Positions 53,491 to 64,000 of a DNA stretch of 64,000 nucleotides are shown piece after piece. The stretch's first letter is position 1, and each line of letters starts with the position of its first letter. Position numbers and translations under genes: made by a program. The notes beneath the pieces were generated by a model. The model saw nothing but the letters and a program-made list of their open reading frames with translations, did no database searches and had not been told where the DNA came from. Origin of the DNA: Chara braunii (lineage: Eukaryota; Streptophyta; Charophyceae; Charales; Characeae). Location: assembly GCA_003427395.1 (NCBI GenBank), contig BFEA01000013.1, forward strand, positions 403,326 through 467,325, written 5' to 3'.

Positions 53491-53639
53491 CGGTACTTCC
53501 ATAGGTAGGATGAGCGAAATCGAATGAATCTACAACTAGAATATGGAAGTGCACGCTTCTACACTAGCGTGTGTGCGAGCATGCGGACCTGTGTGAATGT
53601 GTGTATGTGTGTGTTAGGACTACATATATACATCTATAT

Positions 53640-53725
53640 CTATATATATATATACATTTTTATAATCAGACTACATATATACATATGTATATATATATAT
53701 GACGATATATATATAAATATATACC
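53640..53725. repeat. TA-rich microsatellite
   Basis: TATATATA and TACATATATA tracts. Confidence 0.9.
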
Positions 53726-53837
53726 TCGTCAAACCGAACTGCCCTACGCTATGGCGGATAGGGCACATTGTGGTTCTTGGGTGCATGTGGCATCTGTGAC
53801 TGGGGGATCGAGGTTGTGAGTGATGCGTGAGGCTTAC

Positions 53838-54005
53838 CTGGCGCTTGAGGCGAATGACATTGGCCGAGATCCGCTCATACTTCGGGGAGTTGTTGACGTT
53901 ACCGGTGGCGTTGTAGATTAGGCTAGGTAGCATCTGCCATTCGTAGTCTGGGCGCTGAGCGCCGGATAGGAGGTCGACATTTGTTCTTTGTTGATGATGA
54001 TGAGA
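53838..54005 (-). CDS. Candidate host exon
   Basis: On the minus strand an open segment reads NVDLLSGAQRPDYEWQMLPS, LIYNATGNVNNSPKYERISA, NVIRLKRQ and ends CGCCAG followed by GTAAGC, a good 5' splice site (53838/53837). The residue mix is that of a folded protein, unlike the surrounding low complexity. The upstream border is unclear: a possible AG acceptor lies at 54006-54007 without a strong pyrimidine tract. No family is recognised and no neighbouring exons were found. Confidence 0.35.
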
Positions 54006-54179
54006 CTATTCCGACATTGTCACTTATGAGCTTTTGCTGTGCTTTTATTTGGTGGAACTCGTGATGCAATTCTACTACTTATTCGAGGTCACGAGTATCT
54101 GGTCTCATGTGTATGATGCTGTTTGATTTCTGAAGTTCGTTATGACTCATTTTCCTTCATTTTGTTTGGTTGGATTTTG

Positions 54180-54288
54180 TTATTTATTTTATTATTATTA
54201 TTATTGATTGATTGGTATATTATTATTATTATTGTTATTATCATTATTATTATTGTTATTATCATTATTATTATTATTATTATTACTA

Positions 54289-54334
<46 letters not shown>

Positions 54335-54336
54335 AT
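54180..54336. repeat. ATT microsatellite
   Basis: TTATTATTA units. The array is interrupted by the insertion of the hAT-like element at 54337 and resumes at 55112. Confidence 0.95.
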
Positions 54337-54438
54337 CAGGGTTACCGGTGTTCGGGACGGGCCGAACGCTTGAACCCGAACGCTCGAACGTACGGGACCC
54401 TTCAGAAGGCGTTCGGTCGTTCGGGCCGAACGCGGACC

Positions 54439-54469
<31 letters not shown>

Positions 54470-55111
54470 TTGTCAAACAATTCTGGAAAAAACATATGTT
54501 ATGGAGAAAAATAAACTAAACAACATTTGCCTGGGCACTACATCCAAATTCTTTATCAAATTTGAATTAAAAATTAAATCCATAAAATAAATACTATGAT
54601 AAAAATAAGAAAAAATAAAAAGAGAATTAAAATGAGTAAGTGTGCCAGCACCTTTTCGACACCTCCATCTTTGCCGATTTTTAATTATTTTTTGGCATTG
54701 ACAACTGCCCTGAAAATTTACAAATATGTAGTTTACATAATCAATAACGCACTAAAAAGTTTTCAAAAAATAATAATATTTTTTAGGTTCCGAAATAAAG
54801 TGAAAACAAAAAGTTAAAAGTGAAAAAAAACAAAACAGTGAGTGGGCAAGCACATTTTGACATCCCCATCTTTGACGATTTTTAATGTTTTTGTGGCTTA
54901 GCAGAATGGCTTGAAACTTTATAGGCGTGTAGGTTACATCATAGAGAACTCACAAAAAACAATTCAGAAAAAAAAAACGTATTTTTAGGCCCCTAATTTG
55001 TTTTTGGCGGGGGCCGAACGTGGAGATGTTCGGCCCATGAACACGACCCCGATTGCCCGAACGTTTGGGGGCCAGCCCGGGGGCCCCCGAACGTTCGGTC
55101 ACGTAACCCTG
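54337..55111. mobile_element. hAT-like non-autonomous DNA transposon, copy A (775 bp)
   Basis: Termini CAGGGTTAC...GTAACCCTG form a 9-bp inverted repeat. Flanking octamers ATTATAAT and ATTATTAT differ at one base, fitting an 8-bp target duplication as in hAT elements. Subterminal zones are packed with GTTCGGG/CGAAC motifs. The interior is AT-rich and non-coding, with an internal duplication of about 170 bp around CATCTTTGmCGATTTTTAAT. An A run of about 29 bp follows the left GC-rich end. It is mobilised in trans if at all. Confidence 0.78.
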
Positions 55112-56439
55112 ATTATTATTATTATTATTTTACTTGCAGACAGACTCACTTTCTTTCTTACTTCACAGGCATGCAAACAGGTGGCACACCAAACTGGCAG
55201 CCAACGCGCACCCAAAACTCAGAAACCGATAACACAGTCCAGATGCAAACTCGCTTCAGATAGACTATGGCGCTGTCACTAAACTCTTTGTTCGTCACTA
55301 TGGCCAACTCCGCGTTTCACACACACTCAGGTTAGGATCACCCTGGATATCCCACACACGACACTTTGTACACACACCCACACCCACACACTGTACTCAC
55401 GTACAACTACGGCGGTTACGGCCGCTGTCACCCACTACAGCTACGGCTAAGCTCTCTACTTTAGCCCACTTCTTCCTCGGGCAATAGCAAACCACCACTC
55501 ACAAGACGTTGTGGCAGCGTTTTCGCCGGGCTCATGCAACAATGAGTGAATGGTTGGATGCCACCTCTTGATTTATACTTCTGTTCGCTGCTGGTCTGTC
55601 CTCTTCCACCAGGCCCTGGTGCACACATTCCCACATGATACGTGCTGACTGGACTACGTGAGACTGGGACTTGGTAAGCTGACTCAGCAAGGGTGGACTT
55701 CACCACTTGCCCAACTGCTTCTGGTCTAGTGTGAGCAGCGTTTGAAGGGCTACTTCCAGACCTTCCGGAAGTCTGTGGACTTGGCCCTTCGACAATGTAG
55801 CAGCTACGACCTTGGCATTTCAAGACTGTAGCAGCTACGACCTCGACCTTTCAGAAGTCCTACAACTCCGACCCCACCTATAGACTTAACCCCTACGAGA
55901 CAAACCTATGGTTCAAGACCCGACAGACCAGACACAAACACACATGACAGACTGACAGACATAAATAGGAAAAACAGACAGAGACAAACAAACGAATGTG
56001 ACTCGCACACAGATACACGGTGACACATACATAATGATAGAGATACGTAGTGACACACAGGGATGAGGGTGATGATGTCACAAGGCATGTACCTGGTTTT
56101 GACAGTGGTCTGCATAGTCAACATATGCATGTACTTTGGTTCCGCTGCTGACGTCAACCGAATGCATTGTCAATTCGTAGTTTGATAATAGTTGCACGTA
56201 GTAGACTTGGCGAACGTTGAGCTTTGAACACTTATGTCTGGTGACAATGAAAGTATGATCTCATTAACAGTCTGACAATGAAAGTATGATCTCATTAACA
56301 GTCTGATGAAGTGTTTTGATTCTCCATTGGTATAGTAGCGGTGCATTATTATTTTTCGAACAGTGTCGGACCTTCTAGCTTTCAATGTGGCTTCACAATC
56401 TGGGATTTGTCATTTCGCCTTTGCACGCTTACCTTCTGA

Positions 56440-56490
<51 letters not shown>

Positions 56491-57100
56491 TGGTTTTTGT
56501 TTCACTATTTTTCCATCATGAGATAAGCAAGGGTCGGAAAAGGAAGAGATGCAGGGTAATGAAGAGAAGAGGGACATCATCACCATGTGACGATGCCTAC
56601 CTCCTCCATCCTTATCCCTTCTCCCTTGACCTGAACTCTTCATTTTCTTTTTCTCCATATTTATCCAATATTATTGTGATCATTATCGTTCTTAAGCGTT
56701 AGCTTGCAGTTCCTTATTGATTGCAATCAAAGGAAGTGAGGGAAGATCAGGTTTGGAGAGAGGTGAAGTACTGGAGAGGAGAAAGACGTCGTCACCGTGT
56801 GACGGTACCTACCTCCCCCATCCTTCTCCGTTTCTCCCGTAATCTAATCCCCTCAGTTCCTTATCTTTCACGAACTATCCGAAATGGTATGATCTCTCTA
56901 AATTGAAAGTCTACTCTATGGAAAAGGATGATCAAACAAACAGACACAACAGGGCGATTGTGGGAGCTCTGTCGGAGTTCAGGAGGAACTTTGGATGCAA
57001 GGAACTATAAGGTTCGCATGACTCGCTCCTTTTTTCCGTATCCCTTACTAGTTACAATTCTCTATTAGACTGCATGAGTGGATGTATGCTATACATCTTC
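55112..57100. other. Gene-poor region with small repeats
   Basis: ATT repeats (55112-55133), CA/CCCACA runs (55370-55400), two TGTAGCAGCTACGACCT copies (about 55795 and 55828), another ATT array (56435-56487), and a duplicated segment with CATCACCATGTGACGATGCC (about 56570) and CGTCACCGTGTGACGGTACC (about 56790). No gene recognised. The short frames look incidental. Confidence 0.4.
56242..56303 (+). repeat. Exact 31-bp tandem duplication
   Basis: TGACAATGAAAGTATGATCT followed by CATTAACAGTC occurs twice with no difference, a recent slip or an assembly stutter. Confidence 0.95.
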
Positions 57101-58820
57101 TTGTTTCCTTCGGGAGTAAAACTTTCAGAAGAAGTGAATTAATGTATGCATGAAGTAAGAACCTTGCCTGAAGTAAGGAAGGAACTTAGGAGAACCGAGA
57201 AGAAACCTAGTCTGCTTGGGTTTAGGAGACAAAGCCGTGTGATGGAGGCTCCCATGGAGTCATCACACTGCTTGTATGAACTAACTCAGGTGAATGGTGG
57301 GATATTTTCAGGCAAATCACCCGACTAAGTAACAATTTGATGAAATATCCGTTTGACTCCAACATTGGTAACAAGAAGCTGCCGTGCGATTTCCTTGTTA
57401 CCTTATAGGCTAGATCTAAGAGGTAATCCAGTACTTCCGTGGGGTACATGTCTTCAACGACTAACGAAGGCAAAGGTAGTAGGAGGCTCCCGTGGGGCTC
57501 TCCGATCACCTATCGGACTAGGCTTGGAAGGGAAATAAGTATTCACCGGGTGAGTACACAAACTCCTAAGTCTAGGACGATCCATCCAACTGGAAAATGA
57601 GAAAAAGGGAGTTTCCCGTGGAAACTACCTTATCTCCAACTGAAAGGTCTGCTTGGTATGGGATAGTTCCTTATAAACCAATTCCACCACTAACTAAACT
57701 ATGCATAGCGAAAGTCACGTGACAAGAGGAATGAGGGCTTCCGTGGGGTTGGCATACCTCTTGCTCATTCGAGATGCATAGGCCAGGTAGGTGAATAGTC
57801 AAAACAACTTAACTAAGAGTTATTTTGACGGATCTCCTACGCATCAAACTAGTAGTAGGGTAACTCATATGGGGTCATTCTAATACCTGGTTGATTCGAG
57901 GGTCAACTAACGAGGGAAGAAATGAGATGATTGTGATTTGGGCAGTAGAGGGATACTACCGTGTGAGTAACCCTACTACTTGTTTGGGTATGACTGATGG
58001 ATGATATGAATAAGTACCAACGATCTATCTATTTAACATTGAATCAGGATATGAGAGGCTCCCGTGGGTTCATCCTATTGCTTGCTTGGCTCTATCTTAA
58101 CAAGCCAAGTAAGGTACTCCAGTGAAAGCAAGACCTGGTGTTTGCCTGAGTCCACAGACTTAGTCATAGTTCGTCTATCTTTGAAAAAGTGGTAGGGTAA
58201 CTCCCGTGGGGTCATCCTATTACGCACTTAAGGATGGGTTGAGGTAATAGGAGACTTCCGTGAAGAGCTACCTATTACTAACTTGGATTCTGTATTGATA
58301 CCCGGTCTAGAATGTTTTTTGAACATTGGAACAAGTGTTGAGATGCTTCGACAAGGGTCTCTTAACTAATTGTTTTAACTAATAAAGGGATACTTCCCTG
58401 TGAGTTATCTGGTCGCTTGCACAAGATTGCTTGAGCTGCTTGATTGCATGAGGACTGCATGGACTTTAAAGAGTGGTTGAGTGCTTCCGTGGGGCTACTC
58501 GACTACTCCTTTGACTAATCGACTGTATGGAATTGATCAAGTAGTGGAGGATTTCCGGGTGAATGAACCTACTACTTGCGTATGTCAGGACAAGAAGAAG
58601 CGAAAGAAAAAAGTGAGTACTCTGGCGTGAGTAACTTTAGAGTCCTAAATGAAGCAGAATAAAAGACAAATACCGCAGAGATAAAAAATTAGAAAAGAAG
58701 AAGCTCCGCGTAGCCTCAGTTCATTTATAAACTCCTAAGGGAGAAACCGCCAATGGCATGAATTGATCTCAGCTAGACTACCGCTTAAGCACCAAAGGGT
58801 GTGCTTATCCGCAGGAGAGA
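57100..58820. repeat. Array of about 15 covarying hairpins with a shared CGT loop
   Basis: Roughly every 50-150 bp there is a hairpin with an inner 4-7 bp stem around CGT or a close variant (GCTCC-CGT-GGGGC at 57487, GTTTCC-CGT-GGAAAC at 57610, ACTCC-CGT-GGGGT at 58200). Many also have an outer stem of 7-10 bp whose sequence differs completely between units yet still pairs (GTGTGATG/CATCACAC at 57234; GTAATAGG/CCTATTAC at 58240). Other centres: 57440, 57545, 57743, 57873, 57962, 58060, 58397, 58482, 58556, 58620. There is no open frame of note. The paired changes point to structure being maintained, as RNA or as DNA cruciform. Confidence 0.7.
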
Positions 58821-60984
58821 AAATGCAAGGACTGAGAGTAAGGGGAAATATGAGTTCCCTAAGACAACTTAGGACATAGGCAAGAGACTCTTTGAACAAA
58901 AGGAGGAAGAGTGACAGACGACATAGGGTAGGTAGAAGCTAAGGGGTTAGACTTTGGGATGTTGATTCCAAAGCCTACATACCAGATCTAAGGGTTTGAC
59001 CCTAAGATATCAATATGTGGGAAATCGAGTAGGGATATTGAATCTTTGTTGACTTGTGTGTGTGCAGGTCCATGTTTTGATCTACTGCAATTGAAGGAGA
59101 AGTCCTACAAAGAGGACTCAAATTTTCTGTGATCTTTCCATAACAGGTCGGTCGTTGCCGATTTAACTTTTCCCCCTTGACTTGATACCCACGTCTAAAG
59201 ACAAAACTCTATGGACAGTAAACCTGTCAACTGTGGTCATTGTGTAAATGGTCCTAGTCACTCTCAAGGGTCCTTTGAAGAAATGTGACGGGCTTGGGCT
59301 TACGTCTCAGGAAAGATAAAGCTGCCACACATGGTCTGGGAAGTGAGGGACAATGTGTAAGGTGTGGATTGATGGTTGACGTCATTAGTGCATGGGATGT
59401 GAATTGTCTTTGCATTATTCTTTGCAGGTCTGTTTTGTTCGTGGTTTTGGATTGAACTGCGTTTGACTTCATGAAGAGTCTTGGACACATAACACTTGTG
59501 AAAGTGGGAAGGGTTACCAGCGATAATACCTCCATATTCATTATCAGTTCTATATAACTTCTATACTATCTGATGTTCAATCATATGTTAAGTAGAATAG
59601 AATGCCCTTTGTAGTGAAATGATTTGATTGGTACTTTGATCGTAGTGGTTAAAATAATAATATGTTTTGGGAGCAGAAGCTGAAATAGACGACCTTTTAA
59701 AAGTTCGACCTGAATATCTAGGAGCCCGAGCTAGGGAAACTACATCATGAACCTGACTAGACTAACGGTTCAGTCTTAGGGGTCTTACCGCGCGTACCTC
59801 GTTTTGTGCTACAACGATCGATAAAACGTTCTCGATCGATCTACCTCTACAAAGGCATTTAAAAGCCTTCGCAGGTTCCTATGTGAACGTACCTAGGTGT
59901 AGTTAAATTGAAGCATTTGCAAAACGACAAACGAAAGATAGGATAATATACAATTTCTATTTAGAAGGTAAGAGGACTGCTAAGGTTAATTGTCGGTTTA
60001 TTGATATGAGTTTTTGTCTAGGGTAGCTTTCATGAAATAGGACAAGTACAAGTTGTAGTATATAGTTGGTTAGTCTGCCTTATATGATTTTCTCGAAGCA
60101 ATAATTACTCCTGTACATGATTAAGGTGACATATAAAGTAACGACCAAGGATTGTGGAGACTTTTAAAAGCAAGTTGGTAGGAATAGCAGAAGAATACAT
60201 CAATATTATGTGATTTGGTTAGACTCATTGAATCTGTCGGGGAAGTGTTTTTTCTAAAGTATTATCTTCTTATTATAACGCTTACCGACCCGACAACAAC
60301 CACGTATATGTCTGAAGCCTTTATTCTTTTGTAAAACTGCGATATAAGTATCAAAAAGCTCGACACTACTTTAGGTGTCTCATCCCTCCAATCATGCCAC
60401 GTGGGACAAAAACTGGAAGGGGGAGAGGTGGCCGACAGGGGAAAGTAACAAAAAAACCTATTGATTTGACAAGAGAAAGAGAGGAGCGAGAGGAAGGAGA
60501 GGAGGAAGAGGAGAAGTGGGAGAGAGTAAGAATGCGTTCAGATCTAGAAGATCAACACGAATGAATGTCGTCTCCAGGGAAAATGACTTACTACTCTTAT
60601 AAGTACGAACTCTCCACCACCGCGTTTCGAGCCGCCTTCACATATGACATATCTTTCCCCCTCTTCTTCTATGGCACGACGACTTCAACAGTTGACTGTA
60701 TTTCCCCAACCACCTCGACCTGCTCTTCCACCTCCGCCTCTTAATGTGTCTGACCCTCCCGTGGCATCTCAGGTATCGCCCACTAATCATACACTCGTGG
60801 CCAATGGACCCCGGAAAATTTGGCGAACGGAGCACCGAAGCTTGTAAGCGAAAGGTTACCGAATTCGGTAAAACAAATTGGCGAAAGATGTCTCAAGGTA
60901 TGCCAAAGAAAAATATAGTTTTATATCTTCGGTCTTTATAAACACTGAAGTGTGGTTGTGCTATTATAGTTACCCAATTTGGAA
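58821..60984. other. Unassigned AT-rich region
   Basis: No gene, RNA or element end recognised. An inverted repeat GATCGAT...ATCGATC sits at about 59816-59842, and a purine-rich GAGGAA tract at 60475-60530. Short frames at 59254-59541 and 60644-60941 are not convincing. Confidence 0.35.
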
Positions 60985-61930
60985 CGTTATATCCCATGAT
61001 GTGTTTTCCAAGTTAGATCCTAATGCGCTTTCGGTGTTTCGATACCGAAAATGCACTTCGGGATTTCGGTGTTTTACTTAGTTTATTTTCTACTTATAAG
61101 ACATTATATCCTGATGCGTTTTCGGTGTTTCAGTATCGAAAACGCACTTCGGGATTTCGATGTTATTTTCTACATATGGAGCATTATATCCCGATGCGCT
61201 TTCAATGTTTCGGTAGTGAAAACACACTTCGGGATTTCAGTGTTTTACTTAGTTTATTTTCTACATATGGATGAGAATATCCCGATGCGCTTTCGGTGTT
61301 ACGGTACCGAAAACGCACTTCGGGATTTCGGTGTTTTACTTAGTTTATTTTCTACATATACTTAGTTTATTTTCTACATATGAAACATTATATCCCGATG
61401 CGTTTTCGGTGTTTCGGTACCGAAAACGCACTTCGGGATTTCGGTGTTTTACTTAGTTTATCTACTACATATGGAACATTATATCCCAATGCGCTTTCGG
61501 TGTTTCGGTACCGAAAGTGCACTTCGGGATTTCGGTGTTTTACTTAGTTTATTTTCTACTTATGAAACATTATATCCCGATGCGCTTTCGGTGTTTCGGT
61601 ACCGAAAATGCACTTCGGGATTTTGGTGTTTTACTTAGTTTATTTTCTACATATTAGTTTATTTTCTACATATGGAACATTATATCCCGATGCGCTTTTC
61701 GACATTTTGGTATCGAAAACGCACTTCGGGATTTCGGTGTTTTACTTAGTTCATTTTTTACATATGTAACATTATATCGCGACACGCTTTCGATGTTTCG
61801 GTACTGAAAACGCACTTCGGGATCTTAATGTTTTACTTAGTTTATTTTCTACATATGGCACGTTATATCCCGTTGCGCTTTCGGTGTTTCGGTACCGAAA
61901 ACACACTTCGGGATTTCGGTGTTTTACTTA
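60985..61930 (+). repeat. Palindromic satellite, about 91 bp (ten units)
   Basis: The unit reads GATGCGCTTTCGGTGTTTCG, GTACCGAAAACGCACTTCGG, GATTTCGGTGTTTTACTTAG, TTTATTTTCTACATATGGAA, CATTATATCCC. Each unit carries the perfect 12-bp palindrome TTCGGTACCGAA, and in some units a 10-bp inverted repeat GCGTTTTCGG/CCGAAAACGC. Unit starts are near 61018, 61108, 61193, 61283, 61398, 61488, 61578, 61690, 61783 and 61872. Two units have a partial duplication of the AGTTTATTTTCTACATA part (near 61350 and 61650). Confidence 0.94.
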
Positions 61931-62330
61931 GGGTCTCGCTACAGTACTGTCCAATGTTCAAATTGGCAAATTAATCCTTGCTTCACTTACTTTCCACTGT
62001 CCGTGTGCGAAATGGCTTGGGGCAGTGGTCGAAAACCGCATGGACAATGTACTGTCCACGAATGGACAAGTCCCAACCTGCAAAATTTGTTTCATGGATG
62101 ACTTTTCAAGGAACTCGTTGCGTGGTGTTGAATTTGCACATTGTAGCAGGAAAGGACTCTCTGGCGCCTGTGATGTCCGACCGGAAAGTATTGCGTTTTT
62201 TTTTCTAGGTTGTTTGATTGGACATCCAGGTTCCCCCTAACCGTCCGGGATGTCCGACCGAACGTCTGGTCGGACGTCGGACCGGACAGGGTATGTCCGA
62301 ACTAGCGCAAAAAAAATAAAAAAAAAAAAT
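61931..62330. other. Spacer with GTCCG/CGGAC motifs
   Basis: ACTGTCCA motifs (61948, 62050) and a dense cluster of GTCCGACCGG-type inverted motifs at 62245-62300 recall subterminal repeats of a hAT-type element, but no matching termini were found. Open frames are short. Confidence 0.35.
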
Positions 62331-62337
62331 AATAATA

Positions 62338-62351
62338 ATAATATATACATA

Positions 62352-62391
<40 letters not shown>
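62338..62391. repeat. TA microsatellite
   Basis: A TATATA tract interrupted by the hAT-like copy B at 62392. It resumes at 63114. Confidence 0.95.
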
Positions 62392-62394
<3 letters not shown>

Positions 62395-63113
62395 GGTAAT
62401 CGGCGCTCGGGACGGGCGGAACGCCGGAACCCGAACGCCCGAACGTATGGGACCCCTTGGGGATGCGTTCGGCCGTTCGGGCCGAACGCGGACCCAAAAA
62501 AAAAAANNAAAAAAAGTCATCAAAAAAATATGAAAACAAGATATGTTATGGAAAAAAATAAATTAAATAAGATTTGCCTGAGCATTACATCCGAATCCCT
62601 TACCAAATTTGAAATAAAAATAAAATACAGAAAACATATACTAATAATAAAAATAAAAAGAGAATTAAATTTAGTGAGTGCGCGAGCATGTTTTCGACAC
62701 TGCCATCTTTGGCGATTTTTCATTTTTTTTTGGCATAGCCAAATGCCCTGAAAATTTACAGAGGTGTACTTCAAATAATACAAAACCCACTAAAAAAGTT
62801 TCAAAAAATAATAAAATTGTTTAGACCATGAACTAAAGTGAAAACAAAAAGTTAAAAGTGAAAAAATACGTGGGCGAACCCGTTTTGACACCGCCATCTT
62901 TGGCGATTTTTATTTTTTATTGGGCTCAGCCAAATGACTTGAAAATTTATAGGCATGTACCTCGCGTATTTGGCAAAACAACTATTTTTAGGTCCCGAAT
63001 ATTTTTTGGCGGGAGCCAAACGCCGTCGGGTTCGGACCTCGTACGGGACCCCGAACGCCCGTACGTATGGAGGTCTGCCCGGGGACCTCCGTTTGTACGG
63101 GCTAGTGACCCTG
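62392..63113. mobile_element. hAT-like non-autonomous DNA transposon, copy B (722 bp)
   Basis: Same family and orientation as 54337-55111: starts CAGGGTAATCGG, ends GTGACCCTG, similar GTTCGGG/CGAAC subterminal zones, the same interior blocks (CATCTTTGGCGATTTTT twice, GTGAAAACAAAAAGTTAAAA). The terminal repeat is 6 bp. The flanks are TATATATA on both sides, compatible with an 8-bp duplication but uninformative in a TA tract. Two Ns (62507-62508) sit in its A run. Confidence 0.76.
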
Positions 63114-64000
63114 TATATATATATACATTTTGTTTTTGACACAAATCATGTGGCTTTCACCTCGCATTAGGTGTATGCCACCAAATTTTTGGATCATTTG
63201 GGCCAGTAGAATAAATAATAAAAATTTTCACAGATTCTAATCCCCACCCTCCTATCCCCACCAAAACCCATCTAACCCCCCCCCCCCCCCCTCAAATACC
63301 ACCATATCACCAAATGCTTAGAAAAATGCGAAACGTTTTGTGGGGGGTCTCGAGGATATGCGCAACACTGTGATTTTTTTTTATTTTTTTTTTTTAGTGC
63401 CAAAAAGTCGTTATCCGGAAATCCGGACGACGGGGGTACCTGACGTCCGGGGGAGACGTGCGGTCTCCGGACCATTGGTAACGTAGGTGTTTTTTCATTT
63501 CGTTTCTTTTTGCGAACCGATTGTATCCTTGCATTTGAGTGTCAGGCTACGCTGCCAGGCGGGCCGCACGGGTCATCTTTTTATTCCGGGGGGAAGGACC
63601 CTGCCCGACTCCCTGTGCCCTGCGAGCTTCACGGCCTGCTATGTGGTTGGTTCCCTACGTTGTTGCATGCCTGCCTGGACTCCTGCTTACCTGCATGCCC
63701 GTCTGCCCGCCCACCTTTTTGTATGTCAAACGTCCACAAACTCTATGTTTACCTGCATGGTTATCTGCCTCTACCTTGCCCTCTGTTCCTGGCTTGTGCG
63801 GAACCCCTTCGTGCATGGGCCGTTATCTGTGTGCCCAACCTGCCCCGGGCCTGTGTCTCACCCCTGCCTGGAGCCTGTGCCCCCGACCTAACCCGGGTCT
63901 GTGTCGCCGACTTGCCCCAAACCTGTCTGCTTGACTTATGAATGGCCTTGGCATGGGTGCAGGGAAGGATTCGCATCGGCACCTGGGCCTGCATGCCTGT
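63114..64000. other. Window end, no gene
   Basis: A C run (about 63277-63292), a T run (63373-63395), then a C/G-rich segment (63540-63970) with degenerate TGCCTGC and CCTGTGTC repeats that keeps several frames open. No domain recognised. Confidence 0.35.

Noticed and set aside
57234-58620. CRISPR array
   Set aside because: The repeated units are not identical repeats with unique spacers. Spacing is irregular and the unit is a covarying hairpin in a eukaryotic context.
59816-59842. GATCGAT inverted repeat as a transposon end or terminator
   Set aside because: It is a short isolated dyad with no partner, no flanking duplication and no adjacent gene.
61931-62330. Third hAT-like element
   Set aside because: Subterminal-like GTCCG/CGGAC clusters are present, but no CAGGG...CCCTG termini or flanking duplication could be found.
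63540-63970. Cys/Pro-rich protein frames near the window end
   Set aside because: Three overlapping frames are open because of degenerate C/G-rich repeats. None has a domain or splice signal.

Overview
The window is a piece of a large, repeat-rich eukaryotic nuclear genome, read by eye with no database search. I find no complete host gene. Most recognisable coding sequence belongs to retroelements, and the rest is satellites, minisatellites, microsatellites, a SINE and DNA-transposon derivatives. Clues to the host are a telomere-like TTTAGGG patch, a primer-binding site that fits (from memory) plant-type tRNA-Asp, a Penelope-like element with N-terminal GIY-YIG (a class known from the green lineage), and RT and integrase wording that resembles charophyte elements as I remember them. 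A streptophyte alga of the Chara type is my best guess. This is inference, not proof. Transposase (Nextera) adapters and single Ns show that this is an Illumina-era draft assembly.

Region 1 (1-30.5 kb) is a nested pair of Ty3/Gypsy retrotransposons. An older plus-strand chromodomain element (gag, protease, RT, RNase H, integrase; 1283-2262 then 24890-30495) was split in its gag gene by a giant minus-strand LTR element (2263-24889, 22.6 kb, LTRs of about 4.2 kb). The insertion made a 4-bp duplication, ACGG, and removing it restores the gag reading frame. The giant element carries an unusual 7-kb pre-gag block, read 5'-to-3' on the minus strand: PBS, an Arg/Glu-rich ORF, then tightly packed accessory ORFs of at least three paralogous families (A, B, C) with ATGA-type overlaps or 4-7 nt gaps. 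Gag, protease, RT, RNase H and integrase follow, and then two paralogous arginine-rich ORFs. Both elements are mutationally dead, with stops, frameshifts and lost catalytic residues. The outer element also has its integrase tail and chromodomain flipped.

Region 2 (30.5-44.5 kb) is non-coding repeat: a tRNA-derived SINE, an old 1.2-kb tandem repeat with an inverted copy at 42 kb, a 171-bp satellite, and a 54-bp minisatellite in two opposed arms bracketed by 460-bp direct repeats. Arrays of about 68 bp and 60 bp follow.

Region 3 (44.5-51.0 kb) is a minus-strand Penelope-like element. It has LTR-like direct repeats, a gag-like ORF1 (CCHC knuckle, coiled coil, SAP-like region), and a GIY-YIG-RT ORF broken by two stops and a frameshift. 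Both repeats carry a hammerhead-ribozyme-like motif.

Region 4 (51-64 kb) is mostly AT-rich and gene-poor. It holds a duplicated exon-like unit with perfect splice-donor consensus, one candidate minus-strand exon, two copies of a hAT-like non-autonomous transposon, an array of about 15 covarying hairpins (57.1-58.8 kb), and a 91-bp palindromic satellite.
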